Source: Modestobacter altitudinis (lineage in GTDB: Bacteria; Actinomycetota; Actinomycetes; Mycobacteriales; Geodermatophilaceae). From it: a stretch of DNA of 61,892 nt. Both the position numbers and the translations under genes were made by a program. The notes beneath the pieces were generated by a model. That model did no database searches. It was not told the DNA's origin and saw nothing but the letters and a program-made list of their open reading frames with translations. Below are positions 17,831-25,537 of this stretch, piece after piece (positions within the stretch are counted from its first letter, which is position 1; each line of letters starts with the position of its first letter). The stretch is taken from NCBI RefSeq assembly GCF_005930475.1, contig NZ_SJEW01000026.1, forward strand, positions 1 through 61,892, written 5' to 3'.

Positions 17831-18068
17831 TGGCGCCATCTGACGCATCACCTGGGCGAGCGGACAGGCTCGAGCATCAGGGCGTGCGTCGGCACGATCA
17901 CTGGGGACCTGCGTTTCGGTGAAGGGTGCGAGCCCAGCCGCGGGCCTGATCCGTGCACCCGAGCGGTCGCTCCTTGGCGGCATGCCGACGGCAGTGGTCG
18001 TCCTCGTGTCGGTGATCAGTGGATTTTCCCTGCGCCCGGTCCGGTCGGCCGGCGCCAGCTGTCGCGGG
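17831..18068. other. Intergenic stretch, first part
   Basis: No convincing gene was found here. This is the first part of an almost 900-nt gap between the second acyltransferase gene and the initiating sugar transferase gene, unusually long for this gene-dense region. The rest of the gap holds a possible 36-aa gene and a candidate promoter, listed separately. Confidence 0.5.
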
Positions 18069-18179
18069 TCAGGGGGAGTGCCCCTCAGCGTCGACCGCGG
18101 TCTCGGTCGTGGACGGCACCCGCCCGATCGCGCTCAACAGTTCGCCCAACCGGCACTGCGGGCACCGAGGGCGGGCCAT
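18069..18179 (-). CDS. Possible 36-aa CxxC microprotein
   Basis: The ATG at 18179 opens a frame reading MARPRCPQCRLGELLSAIGR and so on to a TGA at 18069. The CPQC pair could bind a metal or form a disulfide, and the composition is protein-like. No ribosome binding site precedes it, and it would be antisense to the upstream leader of the sugar-transferase gene. It may be a decayed gene remnant. Confidence 0.3.
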   Translation of the reverse strand: MARPRCPQCRLGELLSAIGRVPSTTETAVDAEGHSP

Positions 18180-18373
18180 GCGCGGCGACGTAGTGCGTGC
18201 CCGAGGCGACCGGCGTGGGCACGACGGTGATCGGCTCGACCCCGAAGTCGACTTCGTCGCACGTCAGTGAGCTGGACGATCAACGTTGTGGGCGGTCGAC
18301 TCCTCCACCCGGAAGTCGGCGGAGTTGTCTTGATCAATCTGTGTGGGGACGCTCCTGGCCCATTGCCCCTCAA

Positions 18374-18413
18374 TGACACATTGATCAGAGCGGGCACATT
18401 GTGGTATGTGTCA
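18374..18413 (+). promoter_or_regulatory. Candidate promoter bracketed by an inverted repeat, ahead of the sugar transferase
   Basis: In a low-GC patch, TTGATC (18381-18386) and an extended -10 TGGTATGTG (TATGTG at 18405-18410) are spaced by 18 nt. The two arms of an inverted repeat, TGACACA (18374-18380) and TGTGTCA (18407-18413), lie on the upstream edge and over the -10. A dimeric regulator binding both arms would block the promoter. Transcription from here would leave a leader of about 300 nt. Confidence 0.35.
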
Positions 18414-18723
18414 CATGATCGGGCGCTCGGGTCTCAGGGCAGGACGAACAAATGATCTTCGGTCGCCATTCGCAACGACCTGTGGCGGTGAACTGGTGGC
18501 GTGACTCCTCGTCGCAGCGGTGGGACGATCACGGGAACTCCAGCCGTGCGTGCCGGGTCCGTAGGCCTTCCACCCGTCACATCGTGAGGGTGTGCTGCCG
18601 TAATGGTCGCACTCCGTGTGTGGCCCTTCACCTTGGGATGCGTTTTGTCGTGTGGCGTCCGGAAAAGGCGTTGGTTTCGTCGGTGAGGGTTTCGGTCTGA
18701 CCTGTGAACCCGCTAGGTTCCCG

Positions 18724-20340
18724 ATGTCGGTCGACAAAGAGGTGGTCCGGCCACATCGACCGACATGGTGTGGGGTTGCGCTACCCCACGCCTCGAGCCT
18801 GGGGGGGCACGGCTTGACACACTCGCGACAAACTGGCGAGCCCAATGGAACGACCAGCATCATCGGTTCCACGACTCGCCGTCGGAGGCTGCCGGTCTCC
18901 CGGCTCCGTGGCGAGGGTACGGACGCCCGTCGGGCATGGCGGACAGCCTACGTCCGGCGCATCGTCGTCGGCGACGGCCTCGCCGCGTTGGCGGCTGCTG
19001 CCATTGCCTATGTGGTAAGGTTCGGGCCGCAGACCGGGCCGCTGTCCACACCGCACGCGCCCATCTGGATGGTGGCGATCCTCCCCGTCCTCTGGCTGGC
19101 GGTGATGCTCTCCGGGCGCACGTACGAGGAACGGTTCCTGTGGGTGGGCGCCGAGGAGTTCCGGCGCGTCTTCTTCGCGGCCATGCTGATGCTGGCCACG
19201 GTCGGGACGATCTCCTGGGCCTTCAAACTCGAGATCGCCCGCGGATTCGTCGTCATCGCGCTGCCCCTGTCCGCAGGCCTGACCCTGCTGCACCGCCTGG
19301 CGCAACGCGGGCTGCTGCACCGAGCGCGGGAGCGAGGGCACAAGCGCCAGACGACCGTGATCGTCGGGCACCGCAACGGTGTGATCAGCCTGCATGCGCA
19401 ACTCGAGCGGCAGGCGTACCACGGGTACGACGTCATCGGTTGCTGCATCCCGCAGGCTGGGGCCGATGCGACGGCGGAGCACTTCGACGGGCTCCCCGTG
19501 CTGGGTGGGCTCGACGAGGTTGCCCGCGTCGTCCGCGACCACGAGATCGACACGGTCGCCGTGCTGCCGTCCCCCGAACTGGACGGCGCCGCCCTGCGGC
19601 AGCTCGGTTGGGACCTGGAGACGACCAAGGCGGAACTGCTGCTCGCTCCTGCCGTCACCGAGATCGTCGGCACGCGTGTGCAGATCCGGCCGGTGTGCGG
19701 TCTGCCCCTGATGCACGTCGAGCGCCCGGAGTTCACGGGGCTGCGGCGGGTCGTCAAGGCGGCGTTCGACCGGGTCGCGGCCGGGCTGGTGGTGCTGGCG
19801 ATCGCGCCAGCCCTCCTGACCATCGCCCTGACCGTCAAGCTGACCAGCCGGGGGCCGGTGTTCTTCCGCCACGAGCGTGTGGGTCAGGACGGGCAGCCCT
19901 TCCACGTGCTCAAGTTCCGCACCATGGTCCCGGGCTCCGATCGGCAGATCGACGACCTCCGCGACCAGAGCGACGGGAACACCGTCCAGTTCAAGATGAA
20001 GAGCGACCCGCGGGTCACCCCGGTCGGCAAGTACCTCCGCCGCTACTCCCTGGACGAGCTGCCCCAGCTGTTCAACGTGCTGGGTGGCTCGATGTCCTTG
20101 GTCGGCCCCCGGCCGCACGTCACCCGTGAGGTCGAGCAGTACGGGTTTGACATGCGCCGGCGGCTGCTGGTGAAGCCCGGTATCACGGGTCTGTGGCAGG
20201 TGAGCGGCCGCTCCAACCTCTCCTGGGACGACTCCGTGCGCATCGACGTCCGCTACGTGGAGAACTGGTCCCTCAGCTTCGACCTCATGATCATCGCCAA
20301 GACCGTCGGGGCCGTCGTCCGCGGCTCCGGCGCCTACTGA
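18724..20340 (+). CDS. Polyprenyl glycosylphosphotransferase (initiating sugar-1-phosphate transferase)
   Basis: The protein is 538 aa if it starts at ATG 18724; the frame is open further upstream and no strong ribosome binding site decides the start. The N-terminal half has four or five membrane spans and a CoA-binding-like domain (TTVIVGHRNGVISLHAQLE). The C-terminal catalytic domain carries the family hallmarks FRHERVGQDGQPFHVLKFRTM, RYSLDELPQLFNVLGGSMS, VGPRPH and PGITGLWQVSGRS. It transfers a sugar-1-phosphate (often Glc or Gal) to undecaprenyl phosphate and so starts repeat-unit synthesis. It is the committed step for the flippase and polymerase encoded upstream. Confidence 0.92.
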   Translation: MSVDKEVVRPHRPTWCGVALPHASSLGGHGLTHSRQTGEPNGTTSIIGSTTRRRRLPVSRLRGEGTDARRAWRTAYVRRIVVGDGLAALAAAAIAYVVRFGPQTGPLSTPHAPIWMVAILPVLWLAVMLSGRTYEERFLWVGAEEFRRVFFAAMLMLATVGTISWAFKLEIARGFVVIALPLSAGLTLLHRLAQRGLLHRARERGHKRQTTVIVGHRNGVISLHAQLERQAYHGYDVIGCCIPQAGADATAEHFDGLPVLGGLDEVARVVRDHEIDTVAVLPSPELDGAALRQLGWDLETTKAELLLAPAVTEIVGTRVQIRPVCGLPLMHVERPEFTGLRRVVKAAFDRVAAGLVVLAIAPALLTIALTVKLTSRGPVFFRHERVGQDGQPFHVLKFRTMVPGSDRQIDDLRDQSDGNTVQFKMKSDPRVTPVGKYLRRYSLDELPQLFNVLGGSMSLVGPRPHVTREVEQYGFDMRRRLLVKPGITGLWQVSGRSNLSWDDSVRIDVRYVENWSLSFDLMIIAKTVGAVVRGSGAY

Positions 20341-20461
20341 GCGCAGCGGCTCTCCGCGCGACCCACCGCTGCGCCCGTCGCTTCCGACGCACCCTGACAC
20401 GATCGGATGATCTGTGGGTGACGCATTGCTGTCTGGTCGCTACCACAGGCGACGATGACTC

Positions 20462-20617
20462 ATGCCGTGGTGGGCGTGGGCGCTGATCGGCTGGTTCGTA
20501 CTCGGCGGCGTCGGCGCCTACGGGGTCGCTGCGGTGTTGCGGCGCATGAACGACGCGCAAGGCGACCGGGATCTGGAGGACCCGCGCGGAGACCCCTCCG
20601 GTCCACCGGACCGGTGA
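20462..20617 (+). CDS. Small WW-type single-span membrane protein (copy 2)
   Basis: The ATG at 20462 opens a 51-aa frame beginning MPWWAWALIGWFVLGG, with one span and a charged tail (RRMNDAQGDRDLEDPRGDPS). It lines up with the proteins at 839, 20709 and 22179 through the M-x-W-W start and the tryptophan at position 11. It has no clear ribosome binding site. Function is unknown. Confidence 0.62.
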   Translation: MPWWAWALIGWFVLGGVGAYGVAAVLRRMNDAQGDRDLEDPRGDPSGPPDR

Positions 20618-20708
20618 GCAGGTCGGCCCCCGATCGCTGACCGCACCGAAGAGGTTTCGTCCTGTGACCTACGGGACATCTACCGAGGACTTCGGTGAGG
20701 AGATGTCG

Positions 20709-20867
20709 ATGTCCTGGTGGGTCGTGGCTCTGGTGGCCTGGGCAGTGGTGGCCGTCGTCGCTGGTCTGGTGTTGGGCGCTGTCGCCCGTACGGCGGACCG
20801 CCGGGAGCGTGCCCTGCGGGGGCCTGCCTTCGTCCCGGAGAAGTGGTCGCTGACGCCGACGCGCTGA
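20709..20867 (+). CDS. Small WW-type single-span membrane protein (copy 3)
   Basis: Three in-frame starts exist (GTG 20664, ATG 20703, ATG 20709). ATG 20709 was chosen because it sits six nt after GAGGAG and yields MSWWVVALVAWAVVAVVAG, matching the paralogues. The 52-aa product has one span followed by ARTADRRERALRGPAF. The ADRRER motif is identical to that in the larger membrane protein at 22179. It lies 43 nt ahead of cysQ and may be cotranscribed with it. Confidence 0.68.
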   Translation: MSWWVVALVAWAVVAVVAGLVLGAVARTADRRERALRGPAFVPEKWSLTPTR

Positions 20868-20910
20868 CCACTGGCCAGGATGGGTCATCGCCCCCGACGG
20901 AAGACGGACG

Positions 20911-21660
20911 TTGACCCCCTCCGACCACCAGACCGCCGCCCAGCTCGCCACCGAGGCGGGGGAACTGCTGCTGCAGGTCCGAGCCCGTGACTTCCCCACC
21001 ACCACCGCGCGCAAGACCGCCGGTGACGCCGAGGCCCACCGCTTCCTGCTCGACCGGCTCGCCGCGCTGCGCCCGGACGACGCCGTCCTCTCCGAGGAGG
21101 GCGCCGACGACCCGATTCGGCTGGTCTCCGACCGGGTGTGGATCATCGACCCGCTCGACGGCACCCGGGAGTTCTCCGAGCTCGACCGCGCCGACTGGGC
21201 CGTGCACGTCGCCCTCTGGGAGCACGGCGAGCTGGCCGCCGGTGCCGTCGCCCTGCCCGCCGAGCGCGCCACGCTGAGCACCATCGACGTCGCCGTGACG
21301 CCGTCCCGGTCCGACGGTCCGATGCGGCTGGCGGTCAGCCGGAGCCGCCCGCCGGCGCTGGTCACCGACCTCGCCGGCCAGCTGGGCGCCGAGCTGGTGG
21401 CGATGGGGTCGGCGGGGGTCAAGGCGATGTCCGTCGTCCGCGGTGACACCGACGCCTACGTGCACGGTGGCGGCCAGTACGAGTGGGACTCTGCCGCGCC
21501 GGTGGCCGTCGCCCGCGCTGCCGGGCTGCACACCAGCCGGCTCGACGGCTCACCGCTGCGCTACAACCGGCCCGACCCCTACCTGCCGGACCTGCTGGTC
21601 TGCCGGCCGGAACTCGCCGACCGGCTCCTCACCGCGCTGCAGACCGTCAGTCCTCGATGA
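20911..21660 (+). CDS. cysQ: 3'(2'),5'-bisphosphate nucleotidase / inositol monophosphatase family
   Basis: The 249-aa protein carries the metal-binding motifs of the lithium-sensitive phosphatase family: the Glu pair in VLSEEGADD, the signature WIIDPLDGTREFSE, and the C-terminal YEWDSAAPVAVARAAG. The combination matches actinobacterial CysQ, which hydrolyses 3'-phosphoadenosine 5'-phosphate to AMP and can also act on inositol phosphates or fructose-1,6-bisphosphate. It would recycle the product of PAPS-dependent reactions, and CysC at 45915 makes PAPS. The TTG start follows GGAAGACGG. Its end overlaps arr by 14 nt. Confidence 0.88.
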   Translation: MTPSDHQTAAQLATEAGELLLQVRARDFPTTTARKTAGDAEAHRFLLDRLAALRPDDAVLSEEGADDPIRLVSDRVWIIDPLDGTREFSELDRADWAVHVALWEHGELAAGAVALPAERATLSTIDVAVTPSRSDGPMRLAVSRSRPPALVTDLAGQLGAELVAMGSAGVKAMSVVRGDTDAYVHGGGQYEWDSAAPVAVARAAGLHTSRLDGSPLRYNRPDPYLPDLLVCRPELADRLLTALQTVSPR

Positions 21661-22108
21661 CGTCCAAGCCCTGCTCCCGCAGCCGGGCCAGGCTGTCCAG
21701 CATCCCCTGCAGCACCTCTGGATCATGTCCCTGCCAGTCATCCAGCTCGCCGACGACGCGCAGCGGGGAGTGGGTGCGGTAAGACCGGGTGGGGTTGCCC
21801 GGGAACCTCTTGTCCGTCACGTTCGGGTCGTCCTCGAAGGGGCCCAGCGGCTCGACGACGTAGACGCGTCCCCGCTCGCCGGTGCCGGCCAGCGCCGTCG
21901 ACAGCTCGGCTCCCCAGACGGCGGTCTCCACGACCGCGGTGAAGTAGATGTTGTTCGACAGCCGGCCGTCCTGGTAGTTCGAGCCGTGGCCGGGGACCAG
22001 CTCGTCGCCGACCTCGAGCGCGGCCTTCGTCCCGTGGAAGAACGGCCCCTGGACGTGCTCCCAGTGCTCGTAGGTCACCGGTACGTGGGGGCCCTCCTGC
22101 GGTGTCAC
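21647..22108 (-). CDS. arr: NAD(+)--rifampin ADP-ribosyltransferase
   Basis: The 153-aa protein begins at GTG 22108. It shows the Arr fold segments: FFHGTKA with the NAD-contacting His, SNNIYFTAVVETAVWGAEL with the Tyr, and a VYVVEPLGPFEDDPNVTDKRFPGNPT segment that includes the conserved acidic residues near the C-terminus. Arr inactivates rifamycins by ADP-ribosylation and is common in soil actinobacteria. It is slightly longer than the usual 140 aa. It converges on cysQ with a 14-nt overlap. Confidence 0.92.
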   Translation of the reverse strand: MTPQEGPHVPVTYEHWEHVQGPFFHGTKAALEVGDELVPGHGSNYQDGRLSNNIYFTAVVETAVWGAELSTALAGTGERGRVYVVEPLGPFEDDPNVTDKRFPGNPTRSYRTHSPLRVVGELDDWQGHDPEVLQGMLDSLARLREQGLDVIED

Positions 22109-22178
22109 GGTCGCCACCGTAGGGGGAGACCCTTCGGTATCGGTCAAGGTCCGTCTCGACCTGACCGATGACAGGGAC

Positions 22179-23042
22179 ATGGCGTGGTGGGTCTGGGCTC
22201 TCGTGGGCTGGGTGGGGTTGTCGGTCGTCGTCGCGCCGTTGATCGGGATGGCGCTGCACGTGGCCGACCGCCGTGAGCGCTCCACCCTCGGCCTGGGTCC
22301 GACGCCCGCCGTCGCGCCCGTCCGCACCCGCCGGATCCCGGTGCCGCCGCTCACCTTCGCGCTGCTGCTCACCACCGCGGCGCTGGAGACCGTCGGCTTC
22401 GTCGTCCGCACCTCCGGCCACGAGCACACTGCCCGGCTCTGGTCGATGGACGCCCCGCTGTCGCTGCCCCGTATGTTCGTCGCCGGGCTGTTCCTCGCCG
22501 CTGCGACGGCCGCTGCCGCCGGGGCCGTCCGTGCTCCGGGCCGCCGGCCGTGGTGGGTCGCCGTCGCACTCGTCGCCGCGTTCACCGGCCAGATCAAGGC
22601 CGGCGGGACCGTCCACTCCGGCGCCATCAGCGCGCTGGGGCTCGGTGGCCGCCCGCTGCTCGCCACGCTGCTCAGCGCCGCCGTCGTCGCCGTCGTCCTG
22701 GGCGTGCTGTGGTGGCTCAGCCGCACCGAGCGCCGCGACCGGCGCCGGATGCTCATCGCGTTCGGCCTCTACGCCTCCGCCGCCGTCGGCCTCTCCGGCG
22801 TCACCTCGCTCATCGGGCACGCCGGCGCCAGCGCCTACTGGACCGCCGTCGCCACCTTCGTCGAGGAGACCGGTGAGGCGTTCGGCGCGGTCGCCGTCCT
22901 CACCGCCGTCCTGGTCGGTGTCGCGCCACGGCTCGTGCTCCCCGCCGACTGGCTGCTCCGCCGCCAGGCGGACGCGCAGACGATCGACGCTCCCGGTGCG
23001 TCGCCCCGCCGTTCCGTCGAGTCGCCCCGCCTCGGGTCCTGA
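22179..23042 (+). CDS. Membrane protein with N-terminal WW module
   Basis: The first 40 residues (MAWWVWALVGWVGLSVVV, then ADRRERSTLG) are the same module as the free microproteins at 839, 20462 and 20709. A further integral membrane domain of five or six spans follows (about residues 55-270). It contains conserved-looking polar segments in the membrane part: TSGHEHTARLWSMDAP, GQIKAGGTVHSGA and TSLIGHAGASAYWTAVATF. The tail is hydrophilic. No known family is recognised. The fusion suggests the module works together with a membrane partner. Confidence 0.78.
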   Translation: MAWWVWALVGWVGLSVVVAPLIGMALHVADRRERSTLGLGPTPAVAPVRTRRIPVPPLTFALLLTTAALETVGFVVRTSGHEHTARLWSMDAPLSLPRMFVAGLFLAAATAAAAGAVRAPGRRPWWVAVALVAAFTGQIKAGGTVHSGAISALGLGGRPLLATLLSAAVVAVVLGVLWWLSRTERRDRRRMLIAFGLYASAAVGLSGVTSLIGHAGASAYWTAVATFVEETGEAFGAVAVLTAVLVGVAPRLVLPADWLLRRQADAQTIDAPGASPRRSVESPRLGS

Positions 23043-23052
23043 GACAGCTGGC

Positions 23053-24012
23053 TCAGTTGCTCGCGGCCATCGCCTGGTCGAAGAACGCGATGATCTCGTC
23101 GGTGTTGCCGAAGTGGCTGTCCGAACCGTGCTCACCGGTGACCTCGGTGTAGTCGACCTCGGCGGCCTGGACCCGGACGAGGTCCACCCAGGCCAGCGCG
23201 TTCGTCGTCTGGTCGATGGAGGTGTCCTCAGGGGAGGACCGGACGAGTGCGCGGATGCCCGCGTAGGCCGACGCAGGCTGCTGCATGGGGTCGTAGGCGG
23301 ACGCGTTGACGAGGAACGACTCCTGGTCTGTCGCGTCGTAGGCGGCGAAGAGCGCGGTGGAGGCCTGGCGGGTGAAGTCGTCGTGCCTGGTCAGGTACAC
23401 CTGCGACCAGTCGAGCAGCGGCGCGGTCAAGAAGGCACCGCGCACATCGGGCAGGGTCTGGCGGTGCAGTGCCACCGCGGAGATGCCCCCTCCCATGGAG
23501 AACCCCATCAGCACGGTGCCGGAGACGTCCCACACGTTCCCGACGTAGCTGCGGGCGCGCTCGATGCGGGACTGGCCGTCGGCGTTGCCGAAGGTGGCCT
23601 CGTGGTACGGCGAGACGACGACGTAGCCGGCCTCGAGCATGGCGTCGCGCATCGGGCTGATGTGGCCCTTGTCCAGCCACGTCGCCGCGTCGTCGGTGTA
23701 GCCGTGGGCGGTCATCACCACGGGGACGGCGCTGACGTCGGAGGACAGCAGGCTGTCGGGGACGTAGAGGACGGTGCGGCCCGCCAGACCGGCGGTCGCG
23801 CCGCCGTCGGTCCGGACGTCGTACTTCCGCGCTGCGACGTTCCCGCTGGTGGTGAAGGCCGTCGGTGCCCCCACCTGGTCTGGGATCGGCCGCCCTGTCG
23901 GTTCGCCGTTGCGCTGCTCCACGCCGTCGTCGCTGCTGCAGGCCGTGCCCACGAACGGAGCCAGGGCGCACAGGGCGGACAAGCCGATGAAGTTCCTCCG
24001 GCTCAAGGTCAT
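23053..24012 (-). CDS. Secreted lipoprotein alpha/beta hydrolase
   Basis: The ATG at 24012 is nine nt from GGAGG and gives 319 aa. The N-terminus carries a twin-arginine-like SRRNFIG motif, a hydrophobic stretch and a lipobox (VGTAC), predicting export and lipid anchoring. The mature part is an alpha/beta hydrolase: oxyanion region VVMTAHGYTDD, nucleophile elbow GFSMGGG, and a late His in GEHGSDSHFGN. It resembles cutinase/PETase-like or chlorophyllase-like esterases. It may deacylate surface polymers, but no substrate is evident. It lies just downstream of a strong terminator that separates it from the GH16 gene. Confidence 0.85.
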   Translation of the reverse strand: MTLSRRNFIGLSALCALAPFVGTACSSDDGVEQRNGEPTGRPIPDQVGAPTAFTTSGNVAARKYDVRTDGGATAGLAGRTVLYVPDSLLSSDVSAVPVVMTAHGYTDDAATWLDKGHISPMRDAMLEAGYVVVSPYHEATFGNADGQSRIERARSYVGNVWDVSGTVLMGFSMGGGISAVALHRQTLPDVRGAFLTAPLLDWSQVYLTRHDDFTRQASTALFAAYDATDQESFLVNASAYDPMQQPASAYAGIRALVRSSPEDTSIDQTTNALAWVDLVRVQAAEVDYTEVTGEHGSDSHFGNTDEIIAFFDQAMAASN

Positions 24013-24224
24013 ACGTCGCAACCTCCACCTGCTCGGGGCGTCGGCGGCGGCCGTCGTCGGAACGCCCCGGTCGTCATGGAGCCCCTCCGGGGCCGGTTTC
24101 GCGGAACCGAGGGACCTGGGCGGGTCCCGTCACCGCCCAGTGTGGATGACGCCCACCACCTGGGAGGAAGGGGCCCCGTCTCCAGGCTCACCCGCTGGCG
24201 CAGTCCGGGCACCAGCCCCATGCA

Positions 24225-24258
24225 CGAGCCCGCGCTGCCAAGGGGCAGCGCGGGCTCG
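24225..24258 (-). terminator. Strong intrinsic hairpin terminator after the GH16 gene
   Basis: A perfect 15-bp stem (24225-24239 with 24244-24258) closes a 4-nt loop, starting 27 nt beyond the stop codon of the minus-strand GH16 gene at 24285. There is no T tract, as is usual in high-GC actinobacteria. Confidence 0.8.
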
Positions 24259-24284
24259 GGAGCACCGGGCCGGGGGCCGACCGG

Positions 24285-25418
24285 TCAGCTCCGCTGCCAG
24301 AGGGAGACCCAGTCGACCTCCAGCTGGGTGACCGCGGGGTCACCCACGCCGCAGCCGAAGGACCCGCCACCACTCTGGCACCCGCCGGGCTGGACCTGGA
24401 TCGCCAGGTTCATCGGGGTGCTGGAGACGTTGGGGTGGTCGGTGGTCGCCCACGCCTGACCGTCGAGGGTGTAGGCGACCCGGCCCGGCGTCCACTCGAC
24501 GCCGATGGTGTGCCACTGGGTGAAGTCCGCCGTCACCTGCTCGCCGACCATCGTGTTGTTGCCGCCGTAGTGCAGCGTGCCGGTGGTGCCACCACGGTTG
24601 CCGCCCGCGTCCTCGGCGAAGTCGATCTCCGGCGGCCAGCTGTCATCGGCGGGCCACAGCAGCGCGGCGTACTTCATCTCGTCGCCCGCGTCGACGCGGA
24701 AGCGCATCTCCACCTTGCCGTAGGTCATCGTGGTCCGGTTCGCCAGTCCACCGGCGACCCACTCGCCGCCCTGCTGGCTCTGCGAGAGGACGAGCTTCCC
24801 GTTGCCCACCTGGACGTGTGAGGGATCCCAGCGCCCGTAGGGCGAACCGCCCGGCTGGCCGGAGTACAGCCGCCACTGGTTGCCGAGCGACGAGCCGTTG
24901 AAGTCGTCCGTGAACACCTGGCGCCAGCCGGCGAGGTCACCCTGGGGCGCGGACGTCCCCGCACCGCTCGCCACGACGGCCGGTGCCTGCGTCGCAGGCG
25001 TGGCGCTGGGTGCGGGAGCGGGTGCGGGAGCGGGAGCGGGAGCCGGGCGGGGCCGGCTGGTGGACGCCGACGCCGACGGCTGCGTCGGGACCGTCACGGG
25101 CGGCGTGGACGGCCGGGTGACGACCGTCGAGGGCGCGCTCGGCAGCGTCGGGACCGGGACGGGCTGCGTGGTCGGGGGAGTGACCGGGGTGGACGGGTGA
25201 CGGTGGGCGGAGTAGGCCTCCTGGGACGAGGCGTCCTCCGCCAAGGTGGTCTGGGCAGCACCCTCCGCGGGCCGCGGGTGAGAGCCGAACACCGCGGCTC
25301 CGGAGGCGCAGGTCGACATGGCCACCGCGGCTGCAGCCAGCATGCGAACGGACTTGCGTCGTGTGACGCCGCGGTATCGGTCGATCACCCTGTGTGCTGC
25401 CATGACGTGAGTAAACAT
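24285..25418 (-). CDS. Secreted GH16 glycoside hydrolase with Pro/Ala-rich linker
   Basis: The 377-aa protein has a basic N-terminus and hydrophobic export signal (RRKSVRMLAAAAVAMS), a long Thr/Pro/Ser-rich region, an Ala-Pro repeat linker to about residue 150, and a C-terminal GH16 domain. The catalytic signature E-I-D-F-A-E places Glu264, Asp266 and Glu269. A Cys pair in GGCQSGGGSFGCGVG may form a disulfide. It is the third of four GH16 proteins here and probably acts outside the cell on beta-glucan-like polymers. Neither ATG (25418 or 25403) has a ribosome binding site. The upstream region is clearly AT-rich and likely holds the promoter. Confidence 0.88.
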   Translation of the reverse strand: MFTHVMAAHRVIDRYRGVTRRKSVRMLAAAAVAMSTCASGAAVFGSHPRPAEGAAQTTLAEDASSQEAYSAHRHPSTPVTPPTTQPVPVPTLPSAPSTVVTRPSTPPVTVPTQPSASASTSRPRPAPAPAPAPAPAPSATPATQAPAVVASGAGTSAPQGDLAGWRQVFTDDFNGSSLGNQWRLYSGQPGGSPYGRWDPSHVQVGNGKLVLSQSQQGGEWVAGGLANRTTMTYGKVEMRFRVDAGDEMKYAALLWPADDSWPPEIDFAEDAGGNRGGTTGTLHYGGNNTMVGEQVTADFTQWHTIGVEWTPGRVAYTLDGQAWATTDHPNVSSTPMNLAIQVQPGGCQSGGGSFGCGVGDPAVTQLEVDWVSLWQRS

Positions 25419-25537
25419 GTCGACAATTCAGAAAGCGACGATCTGTGCCGCATCGATAGCAGTGAGTAACTAGAATCACACGAGCATCACGCGTCACGGC
25501 TGTCGGGGTGCCGGCCCCGGATGGGAAGTGCGGTGAC

